From Woeseiaceae bacterium (GTDB taxonomy: Bacteria > Pseudomonadota > Gammaproteobacteria > Steroidobacterales > Woeseiaceae): a DNA stretch of 64,000 bases. The stretch lies in contig JANQPG010000016.1 in assembly GCA_028289545.1 (NCBI GenBank), positions 1 through 64,000 on the forward strand, read 5' to 3'. Shown here one piece after another: positions 28,948-37,254 of this stretch. Each line of letters opens with the position of its first letter. Position 1 is the first letter of the stretch. The notes beneath the pieces are model-generated. The model had not been told where the DNA came from. It worked only from the letters and a program-made list of their open reading frames with translations, and ran no database searches. A program made the position numbers and the translations under genes.

Positions 28948-31500
28948 TCAGAACTCCAGCCGGTAGCCCAGGTTGACGAAACCGCCCATGAGCTCCTCGG
29001 TACCGTCGGGCGTAAACGGATCGGACTCGAGCGGCGGCAGTTCGCGGCTCGACCAGCGGGCGCCGGCCTCCAGGTCGATCAGGACGCGCTTGAAGCGGTA
29101 CAGGATGCGTACGGCGGGTGTGACGATCAGCTGCTCGCTGGCGTTACCGACGTTCGGCGAGTGCGCGTCGATGCGAAGCCGCGGGTTGATCCGTAGCATG
29201 CGGCCGAAGGGCAGACGGGCGTCGGCGATCAGCGTGTGCGTATCCCTGGAGCGCGTCGAGCTGGACCGCACGCTCAGCATCATGAGGTCGTTCCGCCTGA
29301 GCAGATTGGTGCCGACGAGCATGGCGTTGAAGAAAATCTGATTGCCGGTTTCGGGTATGGCCGCGACGCCGCCCGAGGCTTCGGTACCGTCCGACTGGCG
29401 CAACGACACGTCGACGCTAAGGTCGAAGCGTTCGCCGAAAGGAATCGTGGCGCCAAGCGCACCGGTGGTTGCCTGCGCTGTGCGGTCACGTGCAAGCCGT
29501 CGAACCTGGCCTTCGCTAAACGTGTCGAGCAGTTCGTCGACGGTTGTGGCCGACTGGCCGCTGAGCGCGTTGCGGGTCGTCAGGTAGGGCAGGGCGCCGA
29601 CATCGATTCGTCCGGTCAGCACCCAGCCGTTGTCCAGGCGCCAATGGAGGTGCGTTAGGAAGGTATTCAGGACGTTGTAGGACACATCGTAGTCCACGAG
29701 ACTGATCGCCGTTAGGCTGCCTTCCCGGTACTCCATTTCACCGCCGACCGCCTGCCGGTCATAAATGCCGTCGACCGTTTGCTGGTGGGTATAGACACTG
29801 GTGCTGATCCGTCCGTCCCAAAGGTCTTCGATCCGCACGCTGCCGGCGACAAACGCCCGCTCGGAACGCGACACGAAGCGCGGCGAATCGACGGGAACGC
29901 CGGCGCTCAGGCTCACGGCAATATCCGGCCGCCAGTCGTAGCTGAGTCCGAAGCCGTCGAAGCGCCCGGGCACGCCGTCCTCGCGCCGCGTCTGCCGGCC
30001 GAAACGGCCCTGCCAGTCCCAGCGATGGTCACGAACGTCGATAAACGCGTCGGATACCCAGCCGACGTCGCCCGTTGAGTCGAAGTCGACGAGGTTATGC
30101 TGATAAGCGCCGTTGAAACGGGCCAGGAGGTCGAAGCGTTCCCCGCGGCGTGACGCGGTCATGTCGGCAAGTCCCAGTACTCCGGAGCTGCTGACGCGGT
30201 AGTTGCCGTCATGGACGACTTGCTCCTGGTTGCGCCAGTAGTAATGAGAGAGCCCGCCGTGGAACGTCCAGCCGTCCGATCCCGCTGAGCGTCGCGACAC
30301 CCGACGGGTGCCCGTGTCCGCGGACGCGCGGTTGAAGGCCGTCTCGAGGCTGGTCAGGCGCTCGATCACCCGCCCGGCCATCAGGTGTTCCGGGTGTTCG
30401 TTAAGGAAAGCCCGATATTCGGCCAGTGCGCCGCGCGTGTTGCCGCTGCGCTCCAGGGCAAGGCCGAGCATCTCGCGGGCCTCGGGTCCGTGATTGTGGC
30501 CCGGCGATTCCAGTACCTCCGTGTAGTGGCGTATTGCCTCGGCGTAGCGCTGTTCGAGCAACGCCCGGCGGCCTTCGATCATGGCGTTGTCGAGTGCGGC
30601 AGCGCCGGGGCTGTCGGCGCGGGTCACTCGGACGGCAGGGGTTTCACGCGCCATGCGGTCGCGGATTTCGCCGCCGGCTCTTGCCGTACTGCGTTCGGCC
30701 TCCTCGACAACGCGTATCCATGCATCCGGGAACTGGGCAACCAGGCCGGATAACACCTGTTCGGCTTCCGCTTCCGAGTCGAAGAAGCCGAGTTTGAGTC
30801 CGTGCCAAAGTGTGCCGTTCACTTCGAACCGTGTGACGTACGCGAAGTGGGGTGAGGCTGAGCGTTCGAGCGCAGCAACGGCCGGGTCCGGGTTCGAAAA
30901 CACACCCAGCTGGATGACAAAATCGCCGTCGGACGACGGCGGCACGTTGATGCGCGCGGACGCCCTCGGCTGCACGCTGCGCCGGTTCGTCACTTCGGGA
31001 AGGCTGCGCGTTGCGGGTGGCGACGGCGCCGTTCGCGTCACAAGCGGCGCCGGTTTTGCCGCCGGCAGGCTGGCGGAGGCCACGTTGGTGTCGACAAACA
31101 CCTCGATCCAGCCGACCTGGTGCTGACGCACTTCGAACTTCTGCGGCTCGCGGAACTTGAGGGTAATGAACGTATCGCGTTCCGACAGTTTGTCGAACAG
31201 CACTTCGTCGACGTTGCCGAGCCGGAGGCTCGACGGCGCGTAACGCTCGCTCGCAATGTCGGCGAATATCTCTTCGCAGTCAGGGTCGAGTACCACTCGA
31301 ATGCGCAGCTCGAGACCCGCACCGGCCGGCGAATGATCAACGTAGCGCATCGTGCAGCCGGGCCAGATTTCGAGTTTGGTAACGCCGTTGACCTTGCTGA
31401 GCAGTATGTTGTCGAGCGCAACGTTGGGGCCGGCAGCCGCCGGGCTGGCCAGGAGGCCGAGGAGAAGTCCGCAGGTTGCGACACGAAGCCAGGCCAACAT
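28948..31500 (-). CDS. Outer-membrane beta-barrel protein with AMIN-like, SPOR and TPR domains
   Basis: An 850-residue exported protein. Domains in order: signal peptide (1-23); a beta-rich AMIN-like domain (about 26-138); a Pro/Ala linker; a SPOR domain (about 191-267, DFVIQLGVFSNPDPAVAALE to WIRVVEE); a TPR pair (about 300-385); and a long C-terminal beta-barrel (about 409-850) of alternating strands, ending in LGYRLEF with the terminal phenylalanine typical of outer-membrane proteins. SPOR domains bind glycan strands lacking stem peptides. The gene lies 1 nt after the 9-heme cytochrome gene. I infer that the barrel is the outer-membrane component of the electron-transfer system. No heme motif is present. 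Confidence 0.8.
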   Translation of the reverse strand: MLAWLRVATCGLLLGLLASPAAAGPNVALDNILLSKVNGVTKLEIWPGCTMRYVDHSPAGAGLELRIRVVLDPDCEEIFADIASERYAPSSLRLGNVDEVLFDKLSERDTFITLKFREPQKFEVRQHQVGWIEVFVDTNVASASLPAAKPAPLVTRTAPSPPATRSLPEVTNRRSVQPRASARINVPPSSDGDFVIQLGVFSNPDPAVAALERSASPHFAYVTRFEVNGTLWHGLKLGFFDSEAEAEQVLSGLVAQFPDAWIRVVEEAERSTARAGGEIRDRMARETPAVRVTRADSPGAAALDNAMIEGRRALLEQRYAEAIRHYTEVLESPGHNHGPEAREMLGLALERSGNTRGALAEYRAFLNEHPEHLMAGRVIERLTSLETAFNRASADTGTRRVSRRSAGSDGWTFHGGLSHYYWRNQEQVVHDGNYRVSSSGVLGLADMTASRRGERFDLLARFNGAYQHNLVDFDSTGDVGWVSDAFIDVRDHRWDWQGRFGRQTRREDGVPGRFDGFGLSYDWRPDIAVSLSAGVPVDSPRFVSRSERAFVAGSVRIEDLWDGRISTSVYTHQQTVDGIYDRQAVGGEMEYREGSLTAISLVDYDVSYNVLNTFLTHLHWRLDNGWVLTGRIDVGALPYLTTRNALSGQSATTVDELLDTFSEGQVRRLARDRTAQATTGALGATIPFGERFDLSVDVSLRQSDGTEASGGVAAIPETGNQIFFNAMLVGTNLLRRNDLMMLSVRSSSTRSRDTHTLIADARLPFGRMLRINPRLRIDAHSPNVGNASEQLIVTPAVRILYRFKRVLIDLEAGARWSSRELPPLESDPFTPDGTEELMGGFVNLGYRLEF

Positions 31501-31501
31501 C

Positions 31502-32233
31502 TCAGAACGCCGTCGTGTTGTGGCAGGCGTCGCACTCTGCCGTGGTCGGAATGTGGTCGGGATCTTTACCGGTTGCGAGCACCCCGTTGTGGCAGCTCGA
31601 ACAGGTGCCAATAGCCTGTGTATGGTCGAAGAAGCTGACGATGCTGAACGTATCCGTCCGATGACAGTCCTCACAGACGTTGCTGGTCGGCAAGTGGTCC
31701 GGCGTCTTTCCTCGTGCAGTCGTGCCGTTGTGGCAGCTGACGCAGTTATTCGTAATGCCCGTATGGTCGAAGCGGACGACTGCCTCGAACGTCGAGGTCA
31801 GGTGGCAGGCGTCGCAGTTGTTGCCGGTTGGCGGGTGATCGACCGGTTTGCCGGGCGCTGCCTGATTGTTGTGACAGCTTACGCAGTCACCGAACGCCTC
31901 CGCATGATCCATCCTTGCCACGGGGATGAAGCTGCGCGGCGCGTGGCAGGACTCGCAGCGCTCGCTCGTCAGCAGGTGACGCGCGGGTTTGGGCGTTGCC
32001 GTGACCGTCCCGCCCGTCGTGTGACAGTCTTCGCACTCGCGCAGCGTACCCTCGAAGATACCCTTGCTGTGGCAGTCGCCGCAGCCCGTCACGAGGTGAG
32101 CGCCCTCCAGGCGGAAGCCGGTCGAATCGTGGTCGAAGTCGGAGCGTATGGCGCTTTGTGCATGCGACACAATCGGCGCCACGAAGACGAGGGCCATCAG
32201 TGTCAGTGCAACGACAGGGGTCAACCGGCTCAT
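31502..32233 (-). CDS. Periplasmic or extracellular nine-heme c-type cytochrome
   Basis: A 243-residue exported protein with signal peptide (residues 1-26, ending SHAQ) and nine CxxCH heme motifs, starting at C51, C67, C93, C117, C140, C164, C187, C211 and C234. The first module (FDHDSTGFRLEGAH) copies the repeat of the larger cytochrome. The rest is a run of two-heme modules with the pattern CxSCHN, GKxxDHxPT, CxxCH, FDH. Heme is one per 27 residues. Its ATG overlaps the 21-heme stop as ATGA. Role inferred: electron relay between the 21-heme protein and the barrel. Confidence 0.92.
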   Translation of the reverse strand: MSRLTPVVALTLMALVFVAPIVSHAQSAIRSDFDHDSTGFRLEGAHLVTGCGDCHSKGIFEGTLRECEDCHTTGGTVTATPKPARHLLTSERCESCHAPRSFIPVARMDHAEAFGDCVSCHNNQAAPGKPVDHPPTGNNCDACHLTSTFEAVVRFDHTGITNNCVSCHNGTTARGKTPDHLPTSNVCEDCHRTDTFSIVSFFDHTQAIGTCSSCHNGVLATGKDPDHIPTTAECDACHNTTAF

Positions 32234-33783
32234 AGTGCGTCGACCTCGCTGAACGAGTTGACGTTGTGGCATTGCCCGCAGCTGTTGCCGAACTGGCCGT
32301 CGTGTACGTCGTCTCCGGCGTGGCAGCCGCCGCAGGTCGAAGGTACGTCGCTGGCGCTTGCCGAGCTGCTCGTGTGGCAGTCGCCGCAGGCCAGCCCTTC
32401 GTGACGGCCTTCGAGCGGGAAGCTCGTGCTGACGTCGTGATCGAAGACCGTAATGGTCCAGCCGTTGCTGGTGTGACAGCTTCTGCAATCGTTGCCCAGC
32501 GTGCCCTTATGCACGTCGTCGTCCCCGTGGCAACTGGCGCAGCCGACTTCTGCATCCTGGAAGCGGTTGTTTTCGTGGCAGCCTCCGCAGGAGACGGTTG
32601 CGTGTAGCCCCGTCAGTGGGAACGCTGTGAGGTCGTGATCAAAAACGATGCCCGCGTGCCAGGCGGTCTGCGTGTGACAAGTGCTGCATTCAGCGGTCAT
32701 CTGACCGCCGTGGGTGTCGTCCATGGCGTGGCATGTCGAGCAACTTGTCGCGACTTCAGCGGCCGACTCGGCTTTGTGACAGGCGGAGCACTCGAGCACT
32801 GCGTGTGCCTCGACCAGGTGGAACCCGGTATCGCCATGGTCGAACAGGCTGTCCTGCCAGGTCGTCGGCTGGTGGCAGCTGCCGCAGTCGGTGCCATTGC
32901 GGCCCTGGTGGTCGTCGTCGGCCCGGTGGCAATCGACGCAGCCGTTGGCAAACTCGTCCTTGAAGTCTTCCCGAGCATGGCAGTCCGTGCAGGCGAGGCC
33001 GCCATGGCCGTCGAGCAACGCAAAGCCGGTTTCCTCGAAGTGGTCGAAGCCGATCGTCCGCCAGCTGGACGTCGAGTGACAGTCCTGGCATAGCGGCCCG
33101 TTGGTGCCGGCGTGTACGTCGTCGATTGCGTGACAGCTGTTGCAGGAACGCGGGGTGTTTTCGAAGCGGTTGTTCTGGTGGCAGTCGGCGCAGGCTGTGT
33201 CGACATGCGCGCCGGTTAACGGATAACCGGTTGTCGAATGGTCGAATCGGTATTCGGCCCAGCTGTCGTCGTTGTGGCAGTCGCCGCAGGCTTGCCCCAG
33301 CGTGCCGTCGTGAACGTCGTCGTCGACGTGGCAGTCGCCGCAGACCAGCGGCGCCTCATGGTAAGCCTGATCGGGGGCATGGCAATCGGAGCACGCAGCC
33401 AGCGTATGTTTTCCGCCGAGCGGGAAATCGCTCAACGCGTGATCGAATACGCCCGCTTGGAGGTTGACGATATCGGCGTCGCGACCCTCGTGATCCGTAT
33501 GGCAGGCTACACACTCGCTGGTCCGAGCGGGCGCAAAACGTCCGTGAAAACCTTCGCCCAGTTCGCGGTCGCGGCCTATGTCCTCGTGACAACTTGTACA
33601 CAGTGACGCGCGCGCGGCGTCCGAGTCGGCGTCGTGACAAGCGCCGCAGTCGGCTTCGACGTCTGCGTGGCCTTCGATGACGCGCCCGGGCATGACGAGT
33701 TTTTCGAATATTTGCGCCGTGGCTGCGAGCGGCAGCATCAGGGCAATCGCCAGCAGAACGATCTTGAGGCTGCGCGTCGTCAT
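32230..33783 (-). CDS. 21-heme c-type cytochrome built of six tri-heme repeats
   Basis: A 517-residue exported multiheme cytochrome (signal peptide 1-23, ending ATAQ) with 21 CxxCH motifs. Three lie in the N-terminal part (C46, C62, C91). The other 18 lie in six tandem repeats whose FDH motifs begin at about 113, 180, 246, 314, 381 and 447, a period near 67 residues. Each unit reads FDH, GFxLxGxH, CxxCH, CxxCH, DDxHxG, CxxCH, W/F. The conserved extra histidines are likely distal heme ligands. Its ATG overlaps the membrane protein stop as ATGA. I expect it to be a periplasmic wire. Confidence 0.94.
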   Translation of the reverse strand: MTTRSLKIVLLAIALMLPLAATAQIFEKLVMPGRVIEGHADVEADCGACHDADSDAARASLCTSCHEDIGRDRELGEGFHGRFAPARTSECVACHTDHEGRDADIVNLQAGVFDHALSDFPLGGKHTLAACSDCHAPDQAYHEAPLVCGDCHVDDDVHDGTLGQACGDCHNDDSWAEYRFDHSTTGYPLTGAHVDTACADCHQNNRFENTPRSCNSCHAIDDVHAGTNGPLCQDCHSTSSWRTIGFDHFEETGFALLDGHGGLACTDCHAREDFKDEFANGCVDCHRADDDHQGRNGTDCGSCHQPTTWQDSLFDHGDTGFHLVEAHAVLECSACHKAESAAEVATSCSTCHAMDDTHGGQMTAECSTCHTQTAWHAGIVFDHDLTAFPLTGLHATVSCGGCHENNRFQDAEVGCASCHGDDDVHKGTLGNDCRSCHTSNGWTITVFDHDVSTSFPLEGRHEGLACGDCHTSSSASASDVPSTCGGCHAGDDVHDGQFGNSCGQCHNVNSFSEVDAL

Positions 33784-34733
33784 ATCGAGTACACGTGTAC
33801 GGCAATGACGTGCACGATTGCCGTGACGATCAGCAGGTAGAAAAACGGCAGGTGGACTTTGTGCCACAGCGAGAACAGCCGGTCGTAGGCGGCAAACGCG
33901 GCGACGCGGCGCACGCGTTTCAAGTGTTCCTTGACGAACGCCTTGGTCAGAGCGAACAGGCGATCGCGATGTTGGCGCACAACCGGCGACAGCGCGGCCT
34001 GTTCGTCGAGCTGTTCGGCGACGCGCGCCACGATCCGGCGATAGCCCGTACGCGTTTTCACCATCAAGCGTAGCGGCAGGGTCATGGAATCGAGGATGCC
34101 GGTGGGAGGCTTGAGAACCTGGCGGTCGTACTCCGCGACCATTTTCATGAGGTCCGGCACGAACTGAGCGGCGCCACCGGTCTCCGCCGTCGACAGCTTG
34201 ACGCCCGCCAGCAGCTCTTTCAGGTTGGTCTTCCGGCCGTACAGGCCTTTGTGGACCTTCGCATACAGGAATCGGCCGACGAGGCCGCTGCCCGCCACGA
34301 GCAGCATGGACAGCAACGCGGCCGTGCTGTTGATTGAGCCGAGCGCGAAATTGCTGTGGTAGAGAATGGCAATCGGGCCAATGACGCCGAGCATCATGTG
34401 GACACGGAACCAGTTCTTGACGGGGCCGAGCACCTTGAGAAGCTTTATTCGCTTTCTCAGGGGGTACAGAAGCAAGGTCAGAATAAGCAGGCTGCCGACG
34501 ATCCCCAGTGCGTACCCCAGGCCCTGTTCCGCAAACAGCCGTCGCGAGTCGCGGCCGAGATAACCAACGACAATCGCCAGTAGTGCAAGCATCATTCCGG
34601 CGGCCGTGCCGTAGCGATCGTACAGGCGACGCCACAGCGTCGGCGGCGGTTTGGTTTTTCCTGGCGGCACCGGGCGGGCCCTGGCCCTGTTGGCCGGGGC
34701 CTGGTTGCGGACCGCCGCCGGGTTTGCCGCCAT
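33780..34733 (-). CDS. Membrane protein with two His pairs, putative di-heme cytochrome b (ferric-reductase-like)
   Basis: A 317-residue inner-membrane protein with about five helices (near 42-60, 72-92, 110-130, 138-156 and 294-316) and a charged domain of about 130 residues between the last two. Histidines are spaced 14 apart in two helices, H112/H126 and H294/H308. This is the geometry by which ferric-reductase-type proteins bind two b hemes across the membrane. I infer that it passes electrons from quinol or a cytosolic donor to the periplasmic cytochromes encoded next. ATG 34733 was chosen; the first 30 residues are Pro/Arg-rich and cytosolic. Confidence 0.7.
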   Translation of the reverse strand: MAANPAAVRNQAPANRARARPVPPGKTKPPPTLWRRLYDRYGTAAGMMLALLAIVVGYLGRDSRRLFAEQGLGYALGIVGSLLILTLLLYPLRKRIKLLKVLGPVKNWFRVHMMLGVIGPIAILYHSNFALGSINSTAALLSMLLVAGSGLVGRFLYAKVHKGLYGRKTNLKELLAGVKLSTAETGGAAQFVPDLMKMVAEYDRQVLKPPTGILDSMTLPLRLMVKTRTGYRRIVARVAEQLDEQAALSPVVRQHRDRLFALTKAFVKEHLKRVRRVAAFAAYDRLFSLWHKVHLPFFYLLIVTAIVHVIAVHVYSI

Positions 34734-34743
34734 CCTCGGGCCC

Positions 34744-35151
34744 CTACCGCTGTCCCGTATGGGCCTTGAGTACACGCGCTTCGAGCGATGCCCGGTCCGC
34801 GCCCAGCTCGACGGCGCGGTCCACGGCGTTTGCGGCGTCCTGCATGCGGCCCGTGAAAGCGTAAGACTGCGCAAGCAGCGACCAGCCTTTCAAATCGTCG
34901 GGATTGGCGCGAAGCCTGTCTTCCAGACCTCCAATCATGTCGCCGACCGGTGGGGCCGTCGTGGCGGACCTCGCCGACGGATCGACTGCTTGATCGGTTT
35001 CGCCGCTAACCCAGTCGCGAACGGCGGTCAGCGACTGTCCGTCGTAAACAACATCGTTCTTTGCCACGACGGCCTGCGGCTTCTCGCAGCCGAGCAGTGT
35101 CAATGCCGCAATGACAATTGCCGGTATGAATTTGCGCTGCGTGGTCGTCAT
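34744..35151 (-). CDS. Small TPR lipoprotein, first gene of the multiheme operon
   Basis: A 135-residue lipoprotein (signal MTTTQRKFIPAIVIAALTLLGC, lipobox C22) with a C-terminal TPR pair (LRANPDDLKGWSLLAQSYAFTGRMQDAANAVDRAVELGA). The TPR resembles the C-terminal part of CcmH/CcmI-type cytochrome assembly factors, so a role as chaperone for the apocytochromes is possible but not shown. ATG 35151 has GAGG upstream. Its stop is 10 nt before the next start, and it heads the six-gene operon. Confidence 0.75.
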   Translation of the reverse strand: MTTTQRKFIPAIVIAALTLLGCEKPQAVVAKNDVVYDGQSLTAVRDWVSGETDQAVDPSARSATTAPPVGDMIGGLEDRLRANPDDLKGWSLLAQSYAFTGRMQDAANAVDRAVELGADRASLEARVLKAHTGQR

Positions 35152-35328
35152 CCGTTTCGCCTCGTCGTTGCCGCGTTCTTGATTGCGGCGCGCCTTACAA
35201 GCCCTGCGGCGTAAAAGCACAGCATGCGGCCCGCTACCTTCCTGCAGCGTCCGCCAATTGCCGTTATTGCCGTCTGTCCCGCGCAGTGCGGGTCGGGAGA
35301 CACGATAGCCCAGGCCCCGGCTCGGTCC

Positions 35329-35344
35329 CGTGACGGGTGTCACA
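35329..35344. promoter_or_regulatory. CRP/Clp-type binding site between the multiheme operon and the ankyrin gene
   Basis: CGTGA-N6-TCACA matches the CRP consensus TGTGA-N6-TCACA at nine of ten fixed positions. It lies in the 288-bp divergent region, 178 nt from the TPR lipoprotein start and 96 nt from the ankyrin start. I found no convincing -35/-10 pair or riboswitch in this region, so the target promoter is not assigned. Confidence 0.5.
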
Positions 35345-35439
35345 TTAAGTTTCCGGGCAATTCGTAGACTTTTGCTCATCGTGTTGCGTGCGCCATTCGG
35401 GTGCGCGAGACCGGGCCAGAGAAAACGAGTACTGATACC

Positions 35440-37254
35440 GTGCGAACAAATACGCCCACCGTGGCACTGCTGTGCGTCGCGCTGACGCTTGCCGCCGAGA
35501 CTGCAAGGTCCGATGCGTCGACCGACGCCCTGTTGTTGCGTAGTTTCGATGTTGCGGCTGCCGAGCTGCAGCGCCTTGCCGACGATGGCAATCAGGATGC
35601 GGCGTATCGCCTTGCCGGACTGTATCAGCGGGGACTCGGCGTACCGCGGGACAGCAACAAGGCGAGCAAAATCTATGCACGGCTGGCGGCCGAGGGGCAC
35701 GAGGCCGCCGGGCTGGCGTTGTCCCGGCAGAGCGACGATGAAAGCTGGTTCGATCCTGCAAAGGAAGACGCGGCCATGCGGCTCGTGTGGGCGGCGGAGC
35801 GCGGCCGGGACGAGGTCCTCAACGCGCTGCTCGACGGGGGCGTCAGTCCCGACGCCCGCGGACCTTTCGGCCGCAGCGCGCTCATCGAGGCGGCCGAGGC
35901 TGGAGAGACACGCGCCCTCGAGGTGTTGCTGACGGCCGGTGCCGACCCGGACGGGCGTGACGTCTCGGGCGACACAGCGCTCATACAAGCGGCCCGGCGC
36001 GGACAGGAGGGTTCTGTCGACGTGTTGCTGTCGCGCGGAGCCCAGCCGTCATTGGCTGGATCGGTGGGTAATACGGCGCTGATCGTCGCGGCCCAGAAAA
36101 ACTTCGACACGATCGTCGCCAGTCTGCTCGCCGCTAACGCGGATCCCAACGCCATGAACGATGCCGGCAACAATGCTCTGGGGATCGCGGCCGTGCGAGG
36201 GCACGAACGGATCGCGCAATTGCTTGCGGCGAACGGTGCGGTGGCGGGCAGCTTCGACGTGCGCACACGGTCAAGCCTTGGTGGTTTGCGTCTGGGACAG
36301 AATCAGGTGAACGGCCGGCCCGTCTGGTTCGTCGCGGCGGACCGCGGCAATTCGAGCGCTATAGAGACCTTACTTTCGAGCGGCGCGCGCGTGAATCAGC
36401 GCGACGAAAGCGGGGCCAGCGCTCTAATGATTGCGGCCGAGCGTGGTTATGTCCGCGTGCTCACGACGCTTATCCAGTCCGGCGCAAGCGTTGATCTGGA
36501 GCGGCCGGACGGTGCTACGGCCGCCGTTCTCGCGGCGCGTGCCAATCGCGTCGAAACACTCCGTTTGTTGCTTGACGCCGGCGCGGACGCCGGCGGCCTG
36601 TTGCTGGAGGCTACCCGCCATGCGGCGCCAGACTCCGTTGGGCTGCTGCTCTCGCGTGGGGCGGAGTTGAACGAGCGCGACGCCGTCGGCACGACACCGC
36701 TGATTCAGGCCGCGAGCAACAACGATACGCGGGCCGTGCGTTTGCTGTTGGACGCCGGCGCGGATGCGTCGCACAAGGACCGGCAATTACGCGACGCGCT
36801 CTGGTACGCCGCGGACGCGGGCAACGCGGACGGTGTATTGCTGCTCGCGCGCGCGGGCGCACGGGCCACTGATGCCGATCGAAACGGCGACACGCCGTTA
36901 CATCGTGCCGCGCGCCATGGCCACGACAAGGTGGTGCGCGCCGTTGCCCGCGTTGCGGGCCTCGAGGAAGCTGGCAACAACGAGGGTATGACACCGTTCA
37001 TGCTGGCGGCGATCAACCGTCACAATGAGATCGCGGATTTGCTGCGACAGGCGGGTCACGATCCCGACGCCAAAAACGCCGCGGGGAATACGGCGCTGCA
37101 TATTTCATCGCAGCGCGGCGACGCTGTTGCCGTTCGGGAATTGCTGTCGCTGGGCGCACGCCGCGGTGAAGTCAATGCGGCGCGGCTCAACGCAAACGAC
37201 CTTGCCGAGCGATTCGGGCACGAGCAGGTTCTTGTCGTTCTCGACGAGAGCTAA
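35440..37254 (+). CDS. Exported Sel1/ankyrin-repeat protein
   Basis: About 604 residues with a signal peptide (MRTNTPTVALLCVALTLAAETARS), then a Sel1-type repeat (AAYRLAGLYQRGLGVPRD, near residue 50-85). At least ten ankyrin repeats follow to the C terminus, recognisable by GxTALIxAAxxG and LLxAGADP motifs. It is predicted periplasmic. I chose GTG 35440 because the signal peptide begins there; GTG 35401 is an in-frame alternative. Exported ankyrin proteins act as protein-binding scaffolds; some accompany secreted enzymes. It is divergent from the multiheme operon and may share its regulation. Confidence 0.8.
   Translation: MRTNTPTVALLCVALTLAAETARSDASTDALLLRSFDVAAAELQRLADDGNQDAAYRLAGLYQRGLGVPRDSNKASKIYARLAAEGHEAAGLALSRQSDDESWFDPAKEDAAMRLVWAAERGRDEVLNALLDGGVSPDARGPFGRSALIEAAEAGETRALEVLLTAGADPDGRDVSGDTALIQAARRGQEGSVDVLLSRGAQPSLAGSVGNTALIVAAQKNFDTIVASLLAANADPNAMNDAGNNALGIAAVRGHERIAQLLAANGAVAGSFDVRTRSSLGGLRLGQNQVNGRPVWFVAADRGNSSAIETLLSSGARVNQRDESGASALMIAAERGYVRVLTTLIQSGASVDLERPDGATAAVLAARANRVETLRLLLDAGADAGGLLLEATRHAAPDSVGLLLSRGAELNERDAVGTTPLIQAASNNDTRAVRLLLDAGADASHKDRQLRDALWYAADAGNADGVLLLARAGARATDADRNGDTPLHRAARHGHDKVVRAVARVAGLEEAGNNEGMTPFMLAAINRHNEIADLLRQAGHDPDAKNAAGNTALHISSQRGDAVAVRELLSLGARRGEVNAARLNANDLAERFGHEQVLVVLDES

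Noticed and set aside
35152..35439. Cyclic-di-GMP or other riboswitch before the multiheme operon
   Set aside because: I looked for conserved GEMM cores and found none; only the CRP-type dyad stands out.
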